Notes under the pieces: model-generated
The model's database searches: none
The model's input: the letters and a program-made list of their open reading frames with translations, nothing else
What the model was told of the DNA's origin: nothing
Position numbers and translations under genes: made by a program
Shown: one piece after another, positions 26,192 through 35,324 of the stretch
Numbering within the stretch: the first letter of the stretch is position 1
Layout: each line of letters begins with the position of its first letter
Source: Enterococcus plantarum
GTDB taxonomy: Bacteria; Bacillota; Bacilli; Lactobacillales; Enterococcaceae
Length of the DNA stretch: 64,000 nucleotides
Assembly: GCF_001730295.1 (NCBI RefSeq)
Contig: NZ_MIKA01000007.1
Coordinates: 19,633 to 83,632, forward strand
Direction of reading: 5' to 3'

Positions 26192-27154
26192 TTAATACCC
26201 TTGATGTAAGGTTATTTCATTTTTAGCTAGTGTCCCATCTTTTAGAAATTGAGTAAGATTTTGACTAAAAATCTTTAATAGTTTTGTTTTGAATTCAGGT
26301 GTTAAACCAGAGATATGTGGCGTAATCAAAACATTGTCCATGTCCCATAACGGACTATCTGAAGGCAACGGTTCCTCTTCAAAAACATCTAGAGCAGCAA
26401 ATCGTAACTGTTCTGTGTTTAGTGCATGAATCAAATCATTGGTATTAACAGAAGGTCCCCGTCCAACATTTACAAAGACGGTTCCGCGTTTCATTGCCAA
26501 AAACATTCGCTCATTGTACATTTGATAAGTATCTTCGGTCAGAGGAAGAATGTTCACGACGATATCCATTTCATTCACGATGCGGCTCATATTTGTATGA
26601 GAATAGCATTCGATAAAACCATTCGTTACATGACCAGAAGTGTTCACACCGTAAGTTTGAATACCTAAGCCTTTTGCAAAGCTAGCAAGCTGTTGACCGA
26701 TATGGCCAGTGCCGACAATTAGCATTTTTTGCATGGACAATTGTTTATAGGAAATAGTCTCTCTTGTCCATTCTTTATTTGCTTGATTGTTGATACTAGT
26801 ACGAATACCTCTAAACTCAGCTAGTAGAACACCTAAAACATGTTCTGTAATTGAAATGCTATGAATTCCGCTAGCGTTAGACAGTAAGATACCTTTTTCA
26901 GAAAAGCGATCTAAATCATATGTATCCACACCAGCAGAAATAGATTGAACCCACTTTAAGTGGCTTGTTTCAGAATTCAATAAACGCTGACCTAAATTTT
27001 TGTCCCAACCTAACATGATCTCGATATCATCTTCAATCACTTGTGGTGATTCTCTTGTAGCATCAATAACAATATAATCAGGAGCACTTTGTCTGATTGT
27101 TTCAACTTGTCCTGTTTTCATCTGTTCATTTAGATAGATGACTGGTTGTCCCAT
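26192..27154 (-). CDS. D-2-hydroxyacid dehydrogenase family protein
   Basis: A 320-residue NAD-dependent oxidoreductase. The nucleotide-binding motif GTGHIGQQLA lies near residue 143; the catalytic Arg region is NVGRGPSVN, the Glu lies in DVFEEEPLP and the His in ITPHISG, all in the family's order. It probably interconverts a 2-keto acid and a D-2-hydroxy acid; the substrate is unknown. The ATG at 27154 is preferred because AGGGGG precedes it; an upstream in-frame start at 27199 adds 15 residues without a ribosome site. Confidence 0.88.
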   Translation of the reverse strand: MGQPVIYLNEQMKTGQVETIRQSAPDYIVIDATRESPQVIEDDIEIMLGWDKNLGQRLLNSETSHLKWVQSISAGVDTYDLDRFSEKGILLSNASGIHSISITEHVLGVLLAEFRGIRTSINNQANKEWTRETISYKQLSMQKMLIVGTGHIGQQLASFAKGLGIQTYGVNTSGHVTNGFIECYSHTNMSRIVNEMDIVVNILPLTEDTYQMYNERMFLAMKRGTVFVNVGRGPSVNTNDLIHALNTEQLRFAALDVFEEEPLPSDSPLWDMDNVLITPHISGLTPEFKTKLLKIFSQNLTQFLKDGTLAKNEITLHQGY

Positions 27155-27252
27155 GTTGATTCCCCCTCGCTCATTCATTGTAACAAAAAAGCCCTTCAAA
27201 CAAAAAAAGATTGAACTATTGCAAGTAACAATCTTTTTTCCACCTACATAAA

Positions 27253-28350
27253 TTATCTTTTTTCGCCACGAGCATATGCTGCTGCAAGACTATCAACTTC
27301 TTTTTTCAACTTATCAACCATGATTTCTTCCGGAACTGTTCGAATGATCTTTCCTTTTTTGAAAAGCATCTCTTTCCCGTTTCCACCAGCTATTCCAATA
27401 TCAGCTTCTCGTGCTTCACCAGGTCCGTTAACGGCACAACCTAAAACCGCAACGTTGATTGGTGCCTTGATTTTTTCGATATATTCTTCGATCTCATTCG
27501 CAATTGGAATCAAATCAATTGCGATGCGTCCGCAAGTAGGACAAGAAATCAACGTAGCCGCGTTAATTGCTAAGCCAAATGCTTTCAAGACTTCTTTAGC
27601 CACTTTGATTTCTTCTACAGGATCAGCAGATAATGATACACGACAAGTATTTCCAATACCTAAAGACAGTAGACAGTAGAGCACCAAGTCCAGCTGCAGA
27701 TTTTATTCCACCAGAAAATTTGGTCCCTGCTTCAGTGATTCCTAAGTGTAGTGGATAATCAAATGTTTGCCCAGCCAGAGTATAAGCTTCAATGGCTAAC
27801 TGAACATCACTTGCTTTTAATGAAACAATAATATCGTAAAAATCCAAATCTTCAAGTATTTTTATATGCTCAACAGCACTAGCGACCATCGCTTCAGCGG
27901 TAGGATAACCATATTGTTGCAAGAAATTTTTTTCAAGAGAACCCGCGTTAACACCGATCCTGATTGGGACACCTTTAGATTTACATGCAGTGACAACTTT
28001 TTCTACACGATCTTTGCGTCCGATATTTCCAGGATTGATTCTAATTTTATCAACACCTTGTTCAATCGCTTTTAAGGCTAAACGATAGTCAAAATGAATG
28101 TCAGCAACTAAAGGAATCGATATCTGACTTTTGATAGCACCGATTGCTTCTGCCGCGGCTTCATCTGGTACTGCCACCCGAACAACTTGACAGTCAGCTT
28201 CTTCTAAACGCTTGATCTGGGCTACAGTACCATCATGTCATGTGTTTTAGTTGTACACATACTTTGAATAAATAATTCGTCAGTTCCACCAATGGTTATG
28301 TCTCCAACCTTAACGTGACGTGTGTTTTTACGATGAGTCAAGTCTGCCAT
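27253..28350 (-). pseudogene. ispG: Frameshifted ispG (gcpE)
   Basis: All of IspG is present but broken twice. From ATG 28350 (RBS GGAGAG) comes MADLTHRKNTRHVKVGDI and SMCTTKTHD; then one base is missing at about 28230-28240 and the frame stops at 28222. The next frame carries [15 protein letters not shown] through [14 protein letters not shown] tandem 7-base duplication (AGACAGT twice, 27664-27677) shifts the frame again; the rest, [21 protein letters not shown] and [10 protein letters not shown] (iron-sulfur cysteines), runs to the stop. IspG makes HMBPP in the MEP isoprenoid pathway. Everything outside the two lesions looks intact, so the decay is recent. Confidence 0.88.
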
Positions 28351-28467
28351 AATGATTCTCTCCTTACTACTGCTCTATTATATTGCGGATTAACCAGTAT
28401 TATTCATCATTTATTTTATCATGTATCCACACACCAGTGAGAGTAAGAAGATGTATCTGATTTAACA

Positions 28468-29280
28468 TTAAGCTAAGGGTGGTTCTTGACGTGTTTCATT
28501 ACGCGTAGCAAAGAAAAAGACTACCAAAGAAACGAAGACAATCAAAAAGCTATCGTCGAAAGAACGGTTAATAAAATGTAGAATACTACTGGCAATCACA
28601 GGAAGTGTAGCGCAATAGGTTGAAATCTTTAGACAATCTAAAAAACGTAGTTTGTACAAGCGAATCTTACTATAAAGATTTGCACCGATTGTGATCATAA
28701 GCAAATTAAAAATCAAGTTAAGAAATGTAGGATATAAAGTAAAGACAAACACAATTAGTTTAATCCAAAAAGGAAAACTAGCTCCATCTAAAGATTCTTT
28801 CAAATCTTTACTGTTTAAACCATCTAAGGTCCCTTTGGAATAAGGAATTTCAAATTGATTAGCACCCAGTAACGAATCTGCAGCGCCTAATTTAGGGAAA
28901 GCCACAACAAATTCATCCTGCAACAATCCTAAACCAACAGCAGTGCCGACGGAATCAGCAGTGACATCGTTAAGTGATCGTTTCCCTTCAGGATCAAAGG
29001 TAAAAATGATGGAGTTTGTTTGATAAATGAATCCTTCAGTTTTGCTAGCTGTTTTTAGTTTTCCATCAGTGATAGTGAAATCTGGTAACTTTGAAGCAAT
29101 TTTTTGACCATCACTTTTGATATCTTGCATTATAGAAAAAAGTTGTTTGGTTATTGGAAGAGCAAGGATAGTGCTTAAAAAAACAACATATAAAATGACT
29201 TTCCAAAAGGGCATTTTTTTAGCCTGATGGAGATGCGTTAACTGAAATAATGACTGTTTAAAAAGGATAAATGAGTTCAT
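28468..29280 (-). CDS. DUF1189 family membrane protein
   Basis: A 270-residue membrane protein. A first segment lies near residues 25-45, then an extracellular domain of about 115 residues, then four or so C-terminal segments (about 172-262). The N-terminal FKQSLFQLTHLHQAKKMPFWK and the PLTKQL-like region after the first segment match the DUF1189 family, whose function is unknown. It ends in a short PPLA tail. It lies between the broken ispG and sodA, on the same strand as ispG. Confidence 0.72.
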   Translation of the reverse strand: MNSFILFKQSLFQLTHLHQAKKMPFWKVILYVVFLSTILALPITKQLFSIMQDIKSDGQKIASKLPDFTITDGKLKTASKTEGFIYQTNSIIFTFDPEGKRSLNDVTADSVGTAVGLGLLQDEFVVAFPKLGAADSLLGANQFEIPYSKGTLDGLNSKDLKESLDGASFPFWIKLIVFVFTLYPTFLNLIFNLLMITIGANLYSKIRLYKLRFLDCLKISTYCATLPVIASSILHFINRSFDDSFLIVFVSLVVFFFATRNETRQEPPLA

Positions 29281-29448
29281 AGATTCTCTCCTGACTTGAA
29301 ATTGAGTATACTCGTCATTTTAAAGGAGATAACTGTTAAATACAAGTTTTGCCCAAAATTTGTAAGCAATTACTTTGAAGGTTACCATAAAATCTGTTAT
29401 GCTATAATTGTATGAAACATTATACCTAATTAATGGAGGGAATTTTTT

Positions 29449-30057
29449 ATGACTTACACGTTACCAGATTTACCTTATGCTTATGATGCATTAGAACCTT
29501 ATATTGATGTAGAAACAATGCATCTACACCATGACAAACACCATAACACTTATGTGACGAATTTAAATGCGGCAATCGAAAAGCACTCTGAACTTGGGAC
29601 TAAATCTGTAGAAGAGTTGATTTCTGATATGGATAGTATTCCTGAAGATATTCGTACAGCTGTACGTAATAATGGCGGTGGACATGCGAACCACTCATTC
29701 TTCTGGGAAATCATGGACCCTAACGCAGGCGGCGCACCAACTGGCGATATCAAAGAGGCTATTGATGCAGCATTCGGCAGCTTTGATAAATTAAAAGAAG
29801 AATTTAAAACAGCTGCTACTGGACGTTTTGGTTCTGGTTGGGCATGGTTAGTTCTAAATAACGGCAAATTAGAAATTACGTCAACACCTAATCAAGATTC
29901 ACCATTGATGGATGGCAAAACACCTGTCTTAGGTTTAGACGTTTGGGAACATGCTTACTACCTAAATTATAAAAATGTACGTCCAGATTATATCGAAGCA
30001 TTCTGGAACTTAGTAAACTGGGATGAAGTAAATAAACGCTTCGCTGCAGCTAAATAA
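29449..30057 (+). CDS. sodA: Superoxide dismutase (Mn type)
   Basis: A 202-residue Mn/Fe superoxide dismutase converting superoxide to peroxide and oxygen. Metal ligands are His27 ([13 protein letters not shown]), a His in NHSFFWEIM near residue 82, and Asp/His in [13 protein letters not shown] near residues 164-168. Gly-rich NNGGGHANH and the Gln-containing SGWAWLV region favour Mn. An extended -10 (TGCTATAAT, ending about 29408) and GGAGGGAA precede the ATG. A terminator follows. Confidence 0.96.
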   Translation: MTYTLPDLPYAYDALEPYIDVETMHLHHDKHHNTYVTNLNAAIEKHSELGTKSVEELISDMDSIPEDIRTAVRNNGGGHANHSFFWEIMDPNAGGAPTGDIKEAIDAAFGSFDKLKEEFKTAATGRFGSGWAWLVLNNGKLEITSTPNQDSPLMDGKTPVLGLDVWEHAYYLNYKNVRPDYIEAFWNLVNWDEVNKRFAAAK

Positions 30058-30089
30058 TCTGAAAAAAATAGAATTTTTAGAAAATTTTT

Positions 30090-30126
30090 GAGGAAAACAG
30101 TAAATTACACTGTTTTCCTCTTTTTG
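30090..30126 (+). terminator. Terminator after sodA
   Basis: GAGGAAAACAGT pairs with ACTGTTTTCCTC, followed by T5. Confidence 0.92.
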
Positions 30127-30187
30127 TTTATGGCATACTAATACTTAGGAATAAAAATACAGAAAGCACTGTGTAAAGGAGTTTATA

Positions 30188-31162
30188 ATGAATATAACGA
30201 TGCAAAAAGTTCATGGGTCAGAAAATGATTTCTTTTTATTAGATGAAACGCAATTGGAACGTTCCTTTACAGATGAAGAAATCGAGAATTTACGCACTTA
30301 TTTGTGTGATAGAGAGACTGGTTTACTCAATGGAGCAGACGGCTTATTACTTGTAGAAAGAGTAGTTAAAGGTGAATCATTAGCGAAGATGCGTGTAATC
30401 AATAGTGACGGTAGCGAAGCCAGTATGTGTGGTAACGGACTGCGCACAGTTGCAAGATATTTAGCCGAAAAATACAACAAAACATCGTTCACTGTAGAAA
30501 CGATGTTTGCAGATCTTAAAGTAAGACAAGCGCCTAATTTAGCTGCTCAAGTGGCAACATATCAAGTGGAGATTTCTCCTGTTCGCTTTGAAGCAGAAGC
30601 AATTCCGATGCATACTAAAAATAATACGATCATTGATGAAGTGATCCCAGAATTATCTAGTGAGCTGAGATTTTCAGTCGTAGCAGTTCCCAATCCTCAT
30701 TTGATAGCGTTTGTAGATCACAAAACGCTTATGGGAACAGAATTTGAACGAATTGCAACCTATGTAAATGGCGAAAATCCAATTTTTCCAGATGGTGTTA
30801 ATGTAAGTTTTGTAGAAATAGTAGGAAAAAACGAGCTATTTGTTCGGACCTTCGAACGTGGCGTTGGCTTTACCAGTGCGTGTGGAACTGCCATGTGTGC
30901 CAGTAGTTTGATGTATGTATTGTTAAATAATGGTGAATTTAATGAAACAATCACCGTCAAAAATACGGGTGGCATGGTAAAAACAGTGGTGCATGAAGAT
31001 GATTCAGATGGATATTGGATGGAATTAATTGGCAATGCAACAATTACTCATTTGATATCTGGCACTTTAACAGACTTTACCAAAGGTCACTTTGAAAAAG
31101 CAATGATTAAAGAAACTACTGAACAAGCAGACTATATAGAATTTTTAGCATCAATAAAGTAA
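30188..31162 (+). CDS. dapF: Diaminopimelate epimerase
   Basis: A 324-residue DapF that interconverts LL- and meso-diaminopimelate on the way to lysine. The two catalytic cysteines are present: Cys81 in SMCGNGLR and Cys232 in SACGTAMC. The N-terminal KVHGSENDFFLLD is the family's first block. It is longer than the usual 270-285 residues, with extra sequence in the middle and at the C-terminus. AAGGAG precedes the ATG. Enterococci use lysine in their peptidoglycan, so the product feeds lysine synthesis rather than entering the wall directly. No other dap gene is adjacent. Confidence 0.93.
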   Translation: MNITMQKVHGSENDFFLLDETQLERSFTDEEIENLRTYLCDRETGLLNGADGLLLVERVVKGESLAKMRVINSDGSEASMCGNGLRTVARYLAEKYNKTSFTVETMFADLKVRQAPNLAAQVATYQVEISPVRFEAEAIPMHTKNNTIIDEVIPELSSELRFSVVAVPNPHLIAFVDHKTLMGTEFERIATYVNGENPIFPDGVNVSFVEIVGKNELFVRTFERGVGFTSACGTAMCASSLMYVLLNNGEFNETITVKNTGGMVKTVVHEDDSDGYWMELIGNATITHLISGTLTDFTKGHFEKAMIKETTEQADYIEFLASIK

Positions 31163-31246
31163 ATGAACTGCAGATATTTGGGATTGGTATGCCTAAAATA
31201 TCCTAACAAAAGAAGTGGAACAGGTATCGTTAAAAGGGGTGTAAAG

Positions 31247-32062
31247 GTGATAAAAAGTAATAGGGTTGGGAAAGGTATTTACATAATTGTCATTCTTATT
31301 TCAATTAGTATTTGTCTTTTAGGAATTAGATCGAATGGTAAAAAGGAACAGCAACGAAAAATCGAGCATATAAAATCAACGTTAAAAGATGAAACGGTAA
31401 AAATCAACCAGCTAACTAAACAAATTAGTCAATTTTATCAAAACGATCAGGAAGAATTTTTAGCAGATCGAATCAAGGAAGATGAACTAAAGGATATTCA
31501 ACTAAATATTAATACCTTGAAGACTGAAGCGGACGATTTTGGTGTAGAAAAGAAAGATTTTACTGCAGATACTTCCGAAGTAAGGCAAGCAAAAGAAGAA
31601 TTAGTAGCTAAAATAGAAGATATCAAAAATAAAAAAAACATTCAAAACCAAGTGACTGCTTTATTAATGCAAAAGCCGACTAACTGGGCAGCAAATAATG
31701 AAGAAGCGATCATAAAGGAAAGTACAACGGCAGAAAAGATTTTAAAGATACGGCATAGTGTTTCTAAAGCTGAAACGCAATGGAACCAAGCGATCATATC
31801 TTTGTTAGATGAAATGGATGCACAAGTCAAACAATATAAGGATATAGAACAATCCATTGATATGATGGAGCAAGATGGTGTGTTGACGAGTAACGCAACG
31901 ATCGAAAATGTTATTCTTATTTTTAATCAATTGCCTCAGATAAAAAATGAAACATTAAAAAAAGACTTGTCAGACAAATTAGATGTAATCGATACTCTGC
32001 TAGAAAAAGAAGAAACTACAGAATCCCTAGAGGAACAAGAAGAAGTTCTAGGAAGTGAATAA
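31247..32062 (+). CDS. Membrane-anchored coiled-coil protein, function unknown
   Basis: A 271-residue protein with one N-terminal membrane segment (about residues 9-27, GIYIIVILISISICLLG) and a long, charged, mostly helical extracytoplasmic part (about 35-240) rich in Lys, Glu and Gln, ending in an acidic tail (EETTESLEEQEEVLG). I do not recognise the family; enterococci have similar proteins next to envelope genes. AAAAGGGG lies seven bases before GTG 31247. An ATG at 31163 right after the dapF stop is in frame but has no ribosome site. It precedes the polysaccharide locus. Confidence 0.6.
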   Translation: MIKSNRVGKGIYIIVILISISICLLGIRSNGKKEQQRKIEHIKSTLKDETVKINQLTKQISQFYQNDQEEFLADRIKEDELKDIQLNINTLKTEADDFGVEKKDFTADTSEVRQAKEELVAKIEDIKNKKNIQNQVTALLMQKPTNWAANNEEAIIKESTTAEKILKIRHSVSKAETQWNQAIISLLDEMDAQVKQYKDIEQSIDMMEQDGVLTSNATIENVILIFNQLPQIKNETLKKDLSDKLDVIDTLLEKEETTESLEEQEEVLGSE

Positions 32063-32110
32063 CCGTGATATTAAAGTAATTTTATAATTTTATAATTTAA
32101 AAATATAATC

Positions 32111-32146
32111 TATCAATTATTTCAACAAATGCTGAAATAATTGATA
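32111..32146. promoter_or_regulatory. Perfect 14-bp hairpin upstream of the polysaccharide operon
   Basis: TATCAATTATTTCA and its exact complement flank an eight-base loop. No T run follows, so it is not a typical terminator. It ends about 20 bases upstream of the -35 of the polysaccharide promoter, a position suited to a regulator or to structure at the end of the preceding transcript. Confidence 0.45.
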
Positions 32147-32166
32147 ATGATTCTTCGTGAATAACC

Positions 32167-32195
32167 TTGTACTTGATTCAGCTAGAATTTATAAT
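32167..32195 (+). promoter_or_regulatory. Promoter of the polysaccharide operon
   Basis: TTGTAC (32167-32172) and a perfect TATAAT (32190-32195) are 17 bases apart. TTGGAGGA and the first ATG of the operon follow. Confidence 0.6.
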
Positions 32196-32224
32196 TATTT
32201 GTATGTAGTTAATTGGAGGAAAAA

Positions 32225-33046
32225 ATGGAAGAGACAATCAGTTTACAGGAATTAATTGGAGTATTAAAAAAACGTATTGGCTTAATCATTATCAGTATGT
32301 TTTTGGGATTAGGTGTTGCTGGAATATTGACTTACTTTGTCATCACGCCAAAGTATAGTTCTCAAGCGCAATTAATCGTTCGATTACCGCAAAATGAAAC
32401 AACGAATGTCAATGATATAAATGGAAACCTACAAATGATCAACACGTATAAAGATTTGATCAAAAGTGATACCGTAATGACCGAAGTACAACAAAGGATG
32501 AAAACAGAGCATCAAAATGATTTATCTGTCGAAGAATTAAAAGCAAGTATTTCAGTAAATCAATCACAAAATTCACAGATGTTTTCGATTGTTTCTAAAG
32601 TAACGGATCCAATCGTGGCCCAAAATATAGCGAATCAGACTGCTTTAGTTTTCCAAGAGCAGGCTAAAGATATGCTAAATGTTGATAAAATTACGATTAT
32701 ATCAGCAGCAATAGCGAATGTAAAGCCTGTCTCGCCAAACGATAAAATCAACTTGATCATCGGGTTAGCTCTGGGTATTATGTTCGGAATAGCGTTAGCC
32801 TTCATTTTAGAATTATTTGATAAAACAATCAAAGATGACAGTTTTGTGGAAGATGAACTTGGTTTTACAATACTAGGTGTAGTTCCAAATATGACGGCGA
32901 AAGAATTAAATGCGAAAGCAATTCGTACACCATCAAATTTAGGGATACCTTCAGTAGAGCCGCGAAATCTTAATAGAGAGATACCAAAAGAGAACGCTAA
33001 ACCAGATACTTCTGCCCCGGCACGCAGAAGTCGTCCGCGAGTTTAA
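32225..33046 (+). CDS. cpsC: Polysaccharide chain-length regulator / kinase activator (CpsC, Wzz type)
   Basis: A 273-residue Wzz-family membrane protein. Two membrane segments (about 20-42 and 180-200) flank an extracellular domain with the family's start ETISLQELIGVLKKRIGLI. The C-terminal cytoplasmic tail is basic and Pro-rich (PARRSRPRV). It regulates chain length and activates the CpsD kinase encoded next. GGAGG precedes the ATG; an in-frame TTG at 32213 lies within that site. First gene of the locus. Confidence 0.9.
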   Translation: MEETISLQELIGVLKKRIGLIIISMFLGLGVAGILTYFVITPKYSSQAQLIVRLPQNETTNVNDINGNLQMINTYKDLIKSDTVMTEVQQRMKTEHQNDLSVEELKASISVNQSQNSQMFSIVSKVTDPIVAQNIANQTALVFQEQAKDMLNVDKITIISAAIANVKPVSPNDKINLIIGLALGIMFGIALAFILELFDKTIKDDSFVEDELGFTILGVVPNMTAKELNAKAIRTPSNLGIPSVEPRNLNREIPKENAKPDTSAPARRSRPRV

Positions 33047-33057
33047 AGGAGTATAGA

Positions 33058-33759
33058 ATGACAAATAAAATAAGACCTCAAAAAAAACAGAAAACCAAAG
33101 CAGTAAGTTTGATTACTTTAGCCGATAAATCTTCACCGATTTCAGAGCAATATCGAACGGTTCGGACGAATATTCAATACGCTATGGTAGATAGAGATCT
33201 AAAAACATTAGTGATTACTTCATCAGGACCAAGCGAAGGGAAATCAACTACTTCAGCAAATTTAGCTATCGTATTTGCCAATTCAGGCAAGCGCGTATTG
33301 TTAGTGGATGCTGATATGCGTAAGCCTACAGTTGCGAAAACTTTTTCATTAGATAATATCCGCGGATTGAGTACGTTGTTGGGAAGTCGTGAGACCGTAT
33401 TACATCAGGTTGTTCAATCTTCAGGTGTAGATAATTTATTTTTGATGACAAGTGGACCTAAACCGCCGAATCCTTCAGAATTGTTGGATTCTAGACGAAT
33501 GAAAGAATTGATGATGGAACTAAAACAACAATACGATTTAGTAATCTTTGATATGCCACCAGTCGTGGCTGTGACCGATGCCCAAATTGTAGCGTCAAAA
33601 TCAGACGGCACCATTTTAGTTGTCCGTGAGAATGTCTCAAAAAGAGATTCTTTATTAAAGGCTAAAAGTTTATTAGAGATGGTAGACGCAAATATTCTGG
33701 GAGTTGTGTACAACGGATCTAAGAACGTAGCAGATCAAGGATATTATTATGGTTCGTAA
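33058..33759 (+). CDS. cpsD: Capsule-type tyrosine autokinase (CpsD family)
   Basis: A 233-residue bacterial tyrosine kinase. Walker A is GPSEGKST (57-64), Walker A' is LLVDADMRKPT and Walker B is VIFDMPPV. The C-terminus ends in a tyrosine cluster (QGYYYGS), the autophosphorylation site. With CpsC it forms the membrane kinase that controls polysaccharide polymerisation and export; CpsB reverses the phosphorylation. It starts 12 bases after cpsC with AAAGGAG. Confidence 0.94.
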   Translation: MTNKIRPQKKQKTKAVSLITLADKSSPISEQYRTVRTNIQYAMVDRDLKTLVITSSGPSEGKSTTSANLAIVFANSGKRVLLVDADMRKPTVAKTFSLDNIRGLSTLLGSRETVLHQVVQSSGVDNLFLMTSGPKPPNPSELLDSRRMKELMMELKQQYDLVIFDMPPVVAVTDAQIVASKSDGTILVVRENVSKRDSLLKAKSLLEMVDANILGVVYNGSKNVADQGYYYGS

Positions 33760-33785
33760 ATAGTAAGCAGGAAGGACATAAACCG

Positions 33786-34550
33786 ATGATTGATTTACAT
33801 TGTCACATATTGCCAGGGATCGATGATGGGGCGAAAACGACTGAAGATGCAATGGATATGGCTAGAATGGCTGTTAAGCAAGGCATTACCCATATACTTT
33901 GTACGCCTCATCATAACAATGGGAAATATGATAATCCTGCCGCTCAGGTCATTACTCATGTGGCTAATTTGCAAAGAGAATTAGATCTTAGAGATATCCC
34001 GCTCACCTTATTTGAAGGTCAAGAAGTGAGGATTGGCGGGGACTTGTTAGATCAAATTAAGGCTAACGAAATCTTGTTTACAGACCTTGCTAATCGTTAT
34101 ATTTTGATTGAATTTCCTACTAATGATATTCCAGCCTATGCGGAACATTTATTTTTTGAATTGTTAAAAGCTGGTCATACGCCGGTCATCGTTCACCCAG
34201 AAAGAAACAGTAAATTTATTCAAGATCCCAACAGACTGTTGCCGTTTTTGGAGATGGGCGTATTGACCCAACTGACGGCACCAAGTTATGTTGGTGTTTT
34301 TGGAAAAAAAATCGAACGAACGGCGAAACAAATGGTTGCACATAACCTAGTCTATATGATGGCCTCTGATGCACATAATATTAAAAAACGTGGCTTTTTT
34401 ATGCAAAAAGCGTATGAGGCAATCGCTAAGGATGTGGGGGTCGAACATGTGGCAGCAATGCAGCAAATGGCTAGAGATATCTTGAATGGGGATAGTGTGC
34501 AAAGACCAGAATTTAGGGAAATCAACTCTAAAAGGTTTGGGTTATTTTAG
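33786..34550 (+). CDS. cpsB: PHP-type protein-tyrosine phosphatase (CpsB family)
   Basis: A 254-residue metal-dependent phosphatase of the PHP fold. MIDLHCHILPGIDDGAKT gives the first metal ligands, with CTPHHNNGKY, VIVHPERN and MASDAHNIKKRG further on. It dephosphorylates CpsD and so tunes polysaccharide synthesis. GGAAGGA precedes the ATG. The C-D-B order is characteristic of Gram-positive exopolysaccharide loci. Confidence 0.94.
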   Translation: MIDLHCHILPGIDDGAKTTEDAMDMARMAVKQGITHILCTPHHNNGKYDNPAAQVITHVANLQRELDLRDIPLTLFEGQEVRIGGDLLDQIKANEILFTDLANRYILIEFPTNDIPAYAEHLFFELLKAGHTPVIVHPERNSKFIQDPNRLLPFLEMGVLTQLTAPSYVGVFGKKIERTAKQMVAHNLVYMMASDAHNIKKRGFFMQKAYEAIAKDVGVEHVAAMQQMARDILNGDSVQRPEFREINSKRFGLF

Positions 34551-34652
34551 GTAAGGTAAGTAAACAATTGTTGGTACATAGGATTACATAATAGTTCTAC
34601 AACATGAAAAAGTTATTGGTAGGTAGTATTTGCGTTAAAAGGAGTGGTCAAT

Positions 34653-35324
34653 TTGGAGGGAAAGTTTGTGGATGTTGGTAGACGTGTACAGAAAAAAAAT
34701 GATTTTAAACATCAATCTTTATTTTTCAGACTGTTTAAAAGAATCGTGGATATTTTAGGTAGCGCGTGTGGCTTAATTTTATTAAGCCCAGTGTTTCTAG
34801 TTGTAGCGTTTCTAATAAGACTAGAAGATCCAAGCGGTCCAGTTGTCTTTTCACAAAAAAGAGTCGGCAAACAGGGGCGTTTATTCACCATGTACAAATT
34901 TCGTTCTATGTGTGTTGATGCAGAAGAACAGTTGCATGATTTAATTGAATTAAATGAAATCGAAGGCGCAATGTTCAAAATAAAAGAAGATCCCAGAGTG
35001 ACCAAAATAGGAAAAAAAATTCGCAAGACAAGCATTGATGAACTACCTCAACTTTTGAATGTTTTAAAAGGCGAAATGTCTTTAGTTGGGCCCAGACCAC
35101 CATTGCAAAGAGAAGTTGATGAATATAGTCAACGAGATATGCAACGCTTGAGTGTCAAACCTGGTTGTACAGGATTATGGCAAATTAGAGGTAGGAATGA
35201 TGTTCATTTTGATGATATGGTTGACTTCGATTTAGAGTACATTGAACAACAATCGATTTATAATGATTTTAAAATTATTTTACTAACGTTTAAAGTAATG
35301 TTTTTATCTAGAGGAGCCTATTGA
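34653..35324 (+). CDS. Priming sugar-phosphate transferase (CpsE/WcaJ type)
   Basis: A polyprenyl-phosphate hexose-1-phosphate transferase of about 223 residues that starts repeat-unit assembly on undecaprenyl phosphate. It has one N-terminal hydrophobic hairpin (about 30-55) and the catalytic domain with MYKFRSM, KIRKTSIDELPQL, MSLVGPRPP and KPGCTGLWQI. It is the short form without the CoA-binding-like N-terminal half. Two starts are plausible: TTG 34653 (AAGGAG at 34639) and GTG 34668 (GGAGGG at 34655). The sugar cannot be stated. Its stop overlaps the next ATG by one base. Confidence 0.9.
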   Translation: MEGKFVDVGRRVQKKNDFKHQSLFFRLFKRIVDILGSACGLILLSPVFLVVAFLIRLEDPSGPVVFSQKRVGKQGRLFTMYKFRSMCVDAEEQLHDLIELNEIEGAMFKIKEDPRVTKIGKKIRKTSIDELPQLLNVLKGEMSLVGPRPPLQREVDEYSQRDMQRLSVKPGCTGLWQIRGRNDVHFDDMVDFDLEYIEQQSIYNDFKIILLTFKVMFLSRGAY

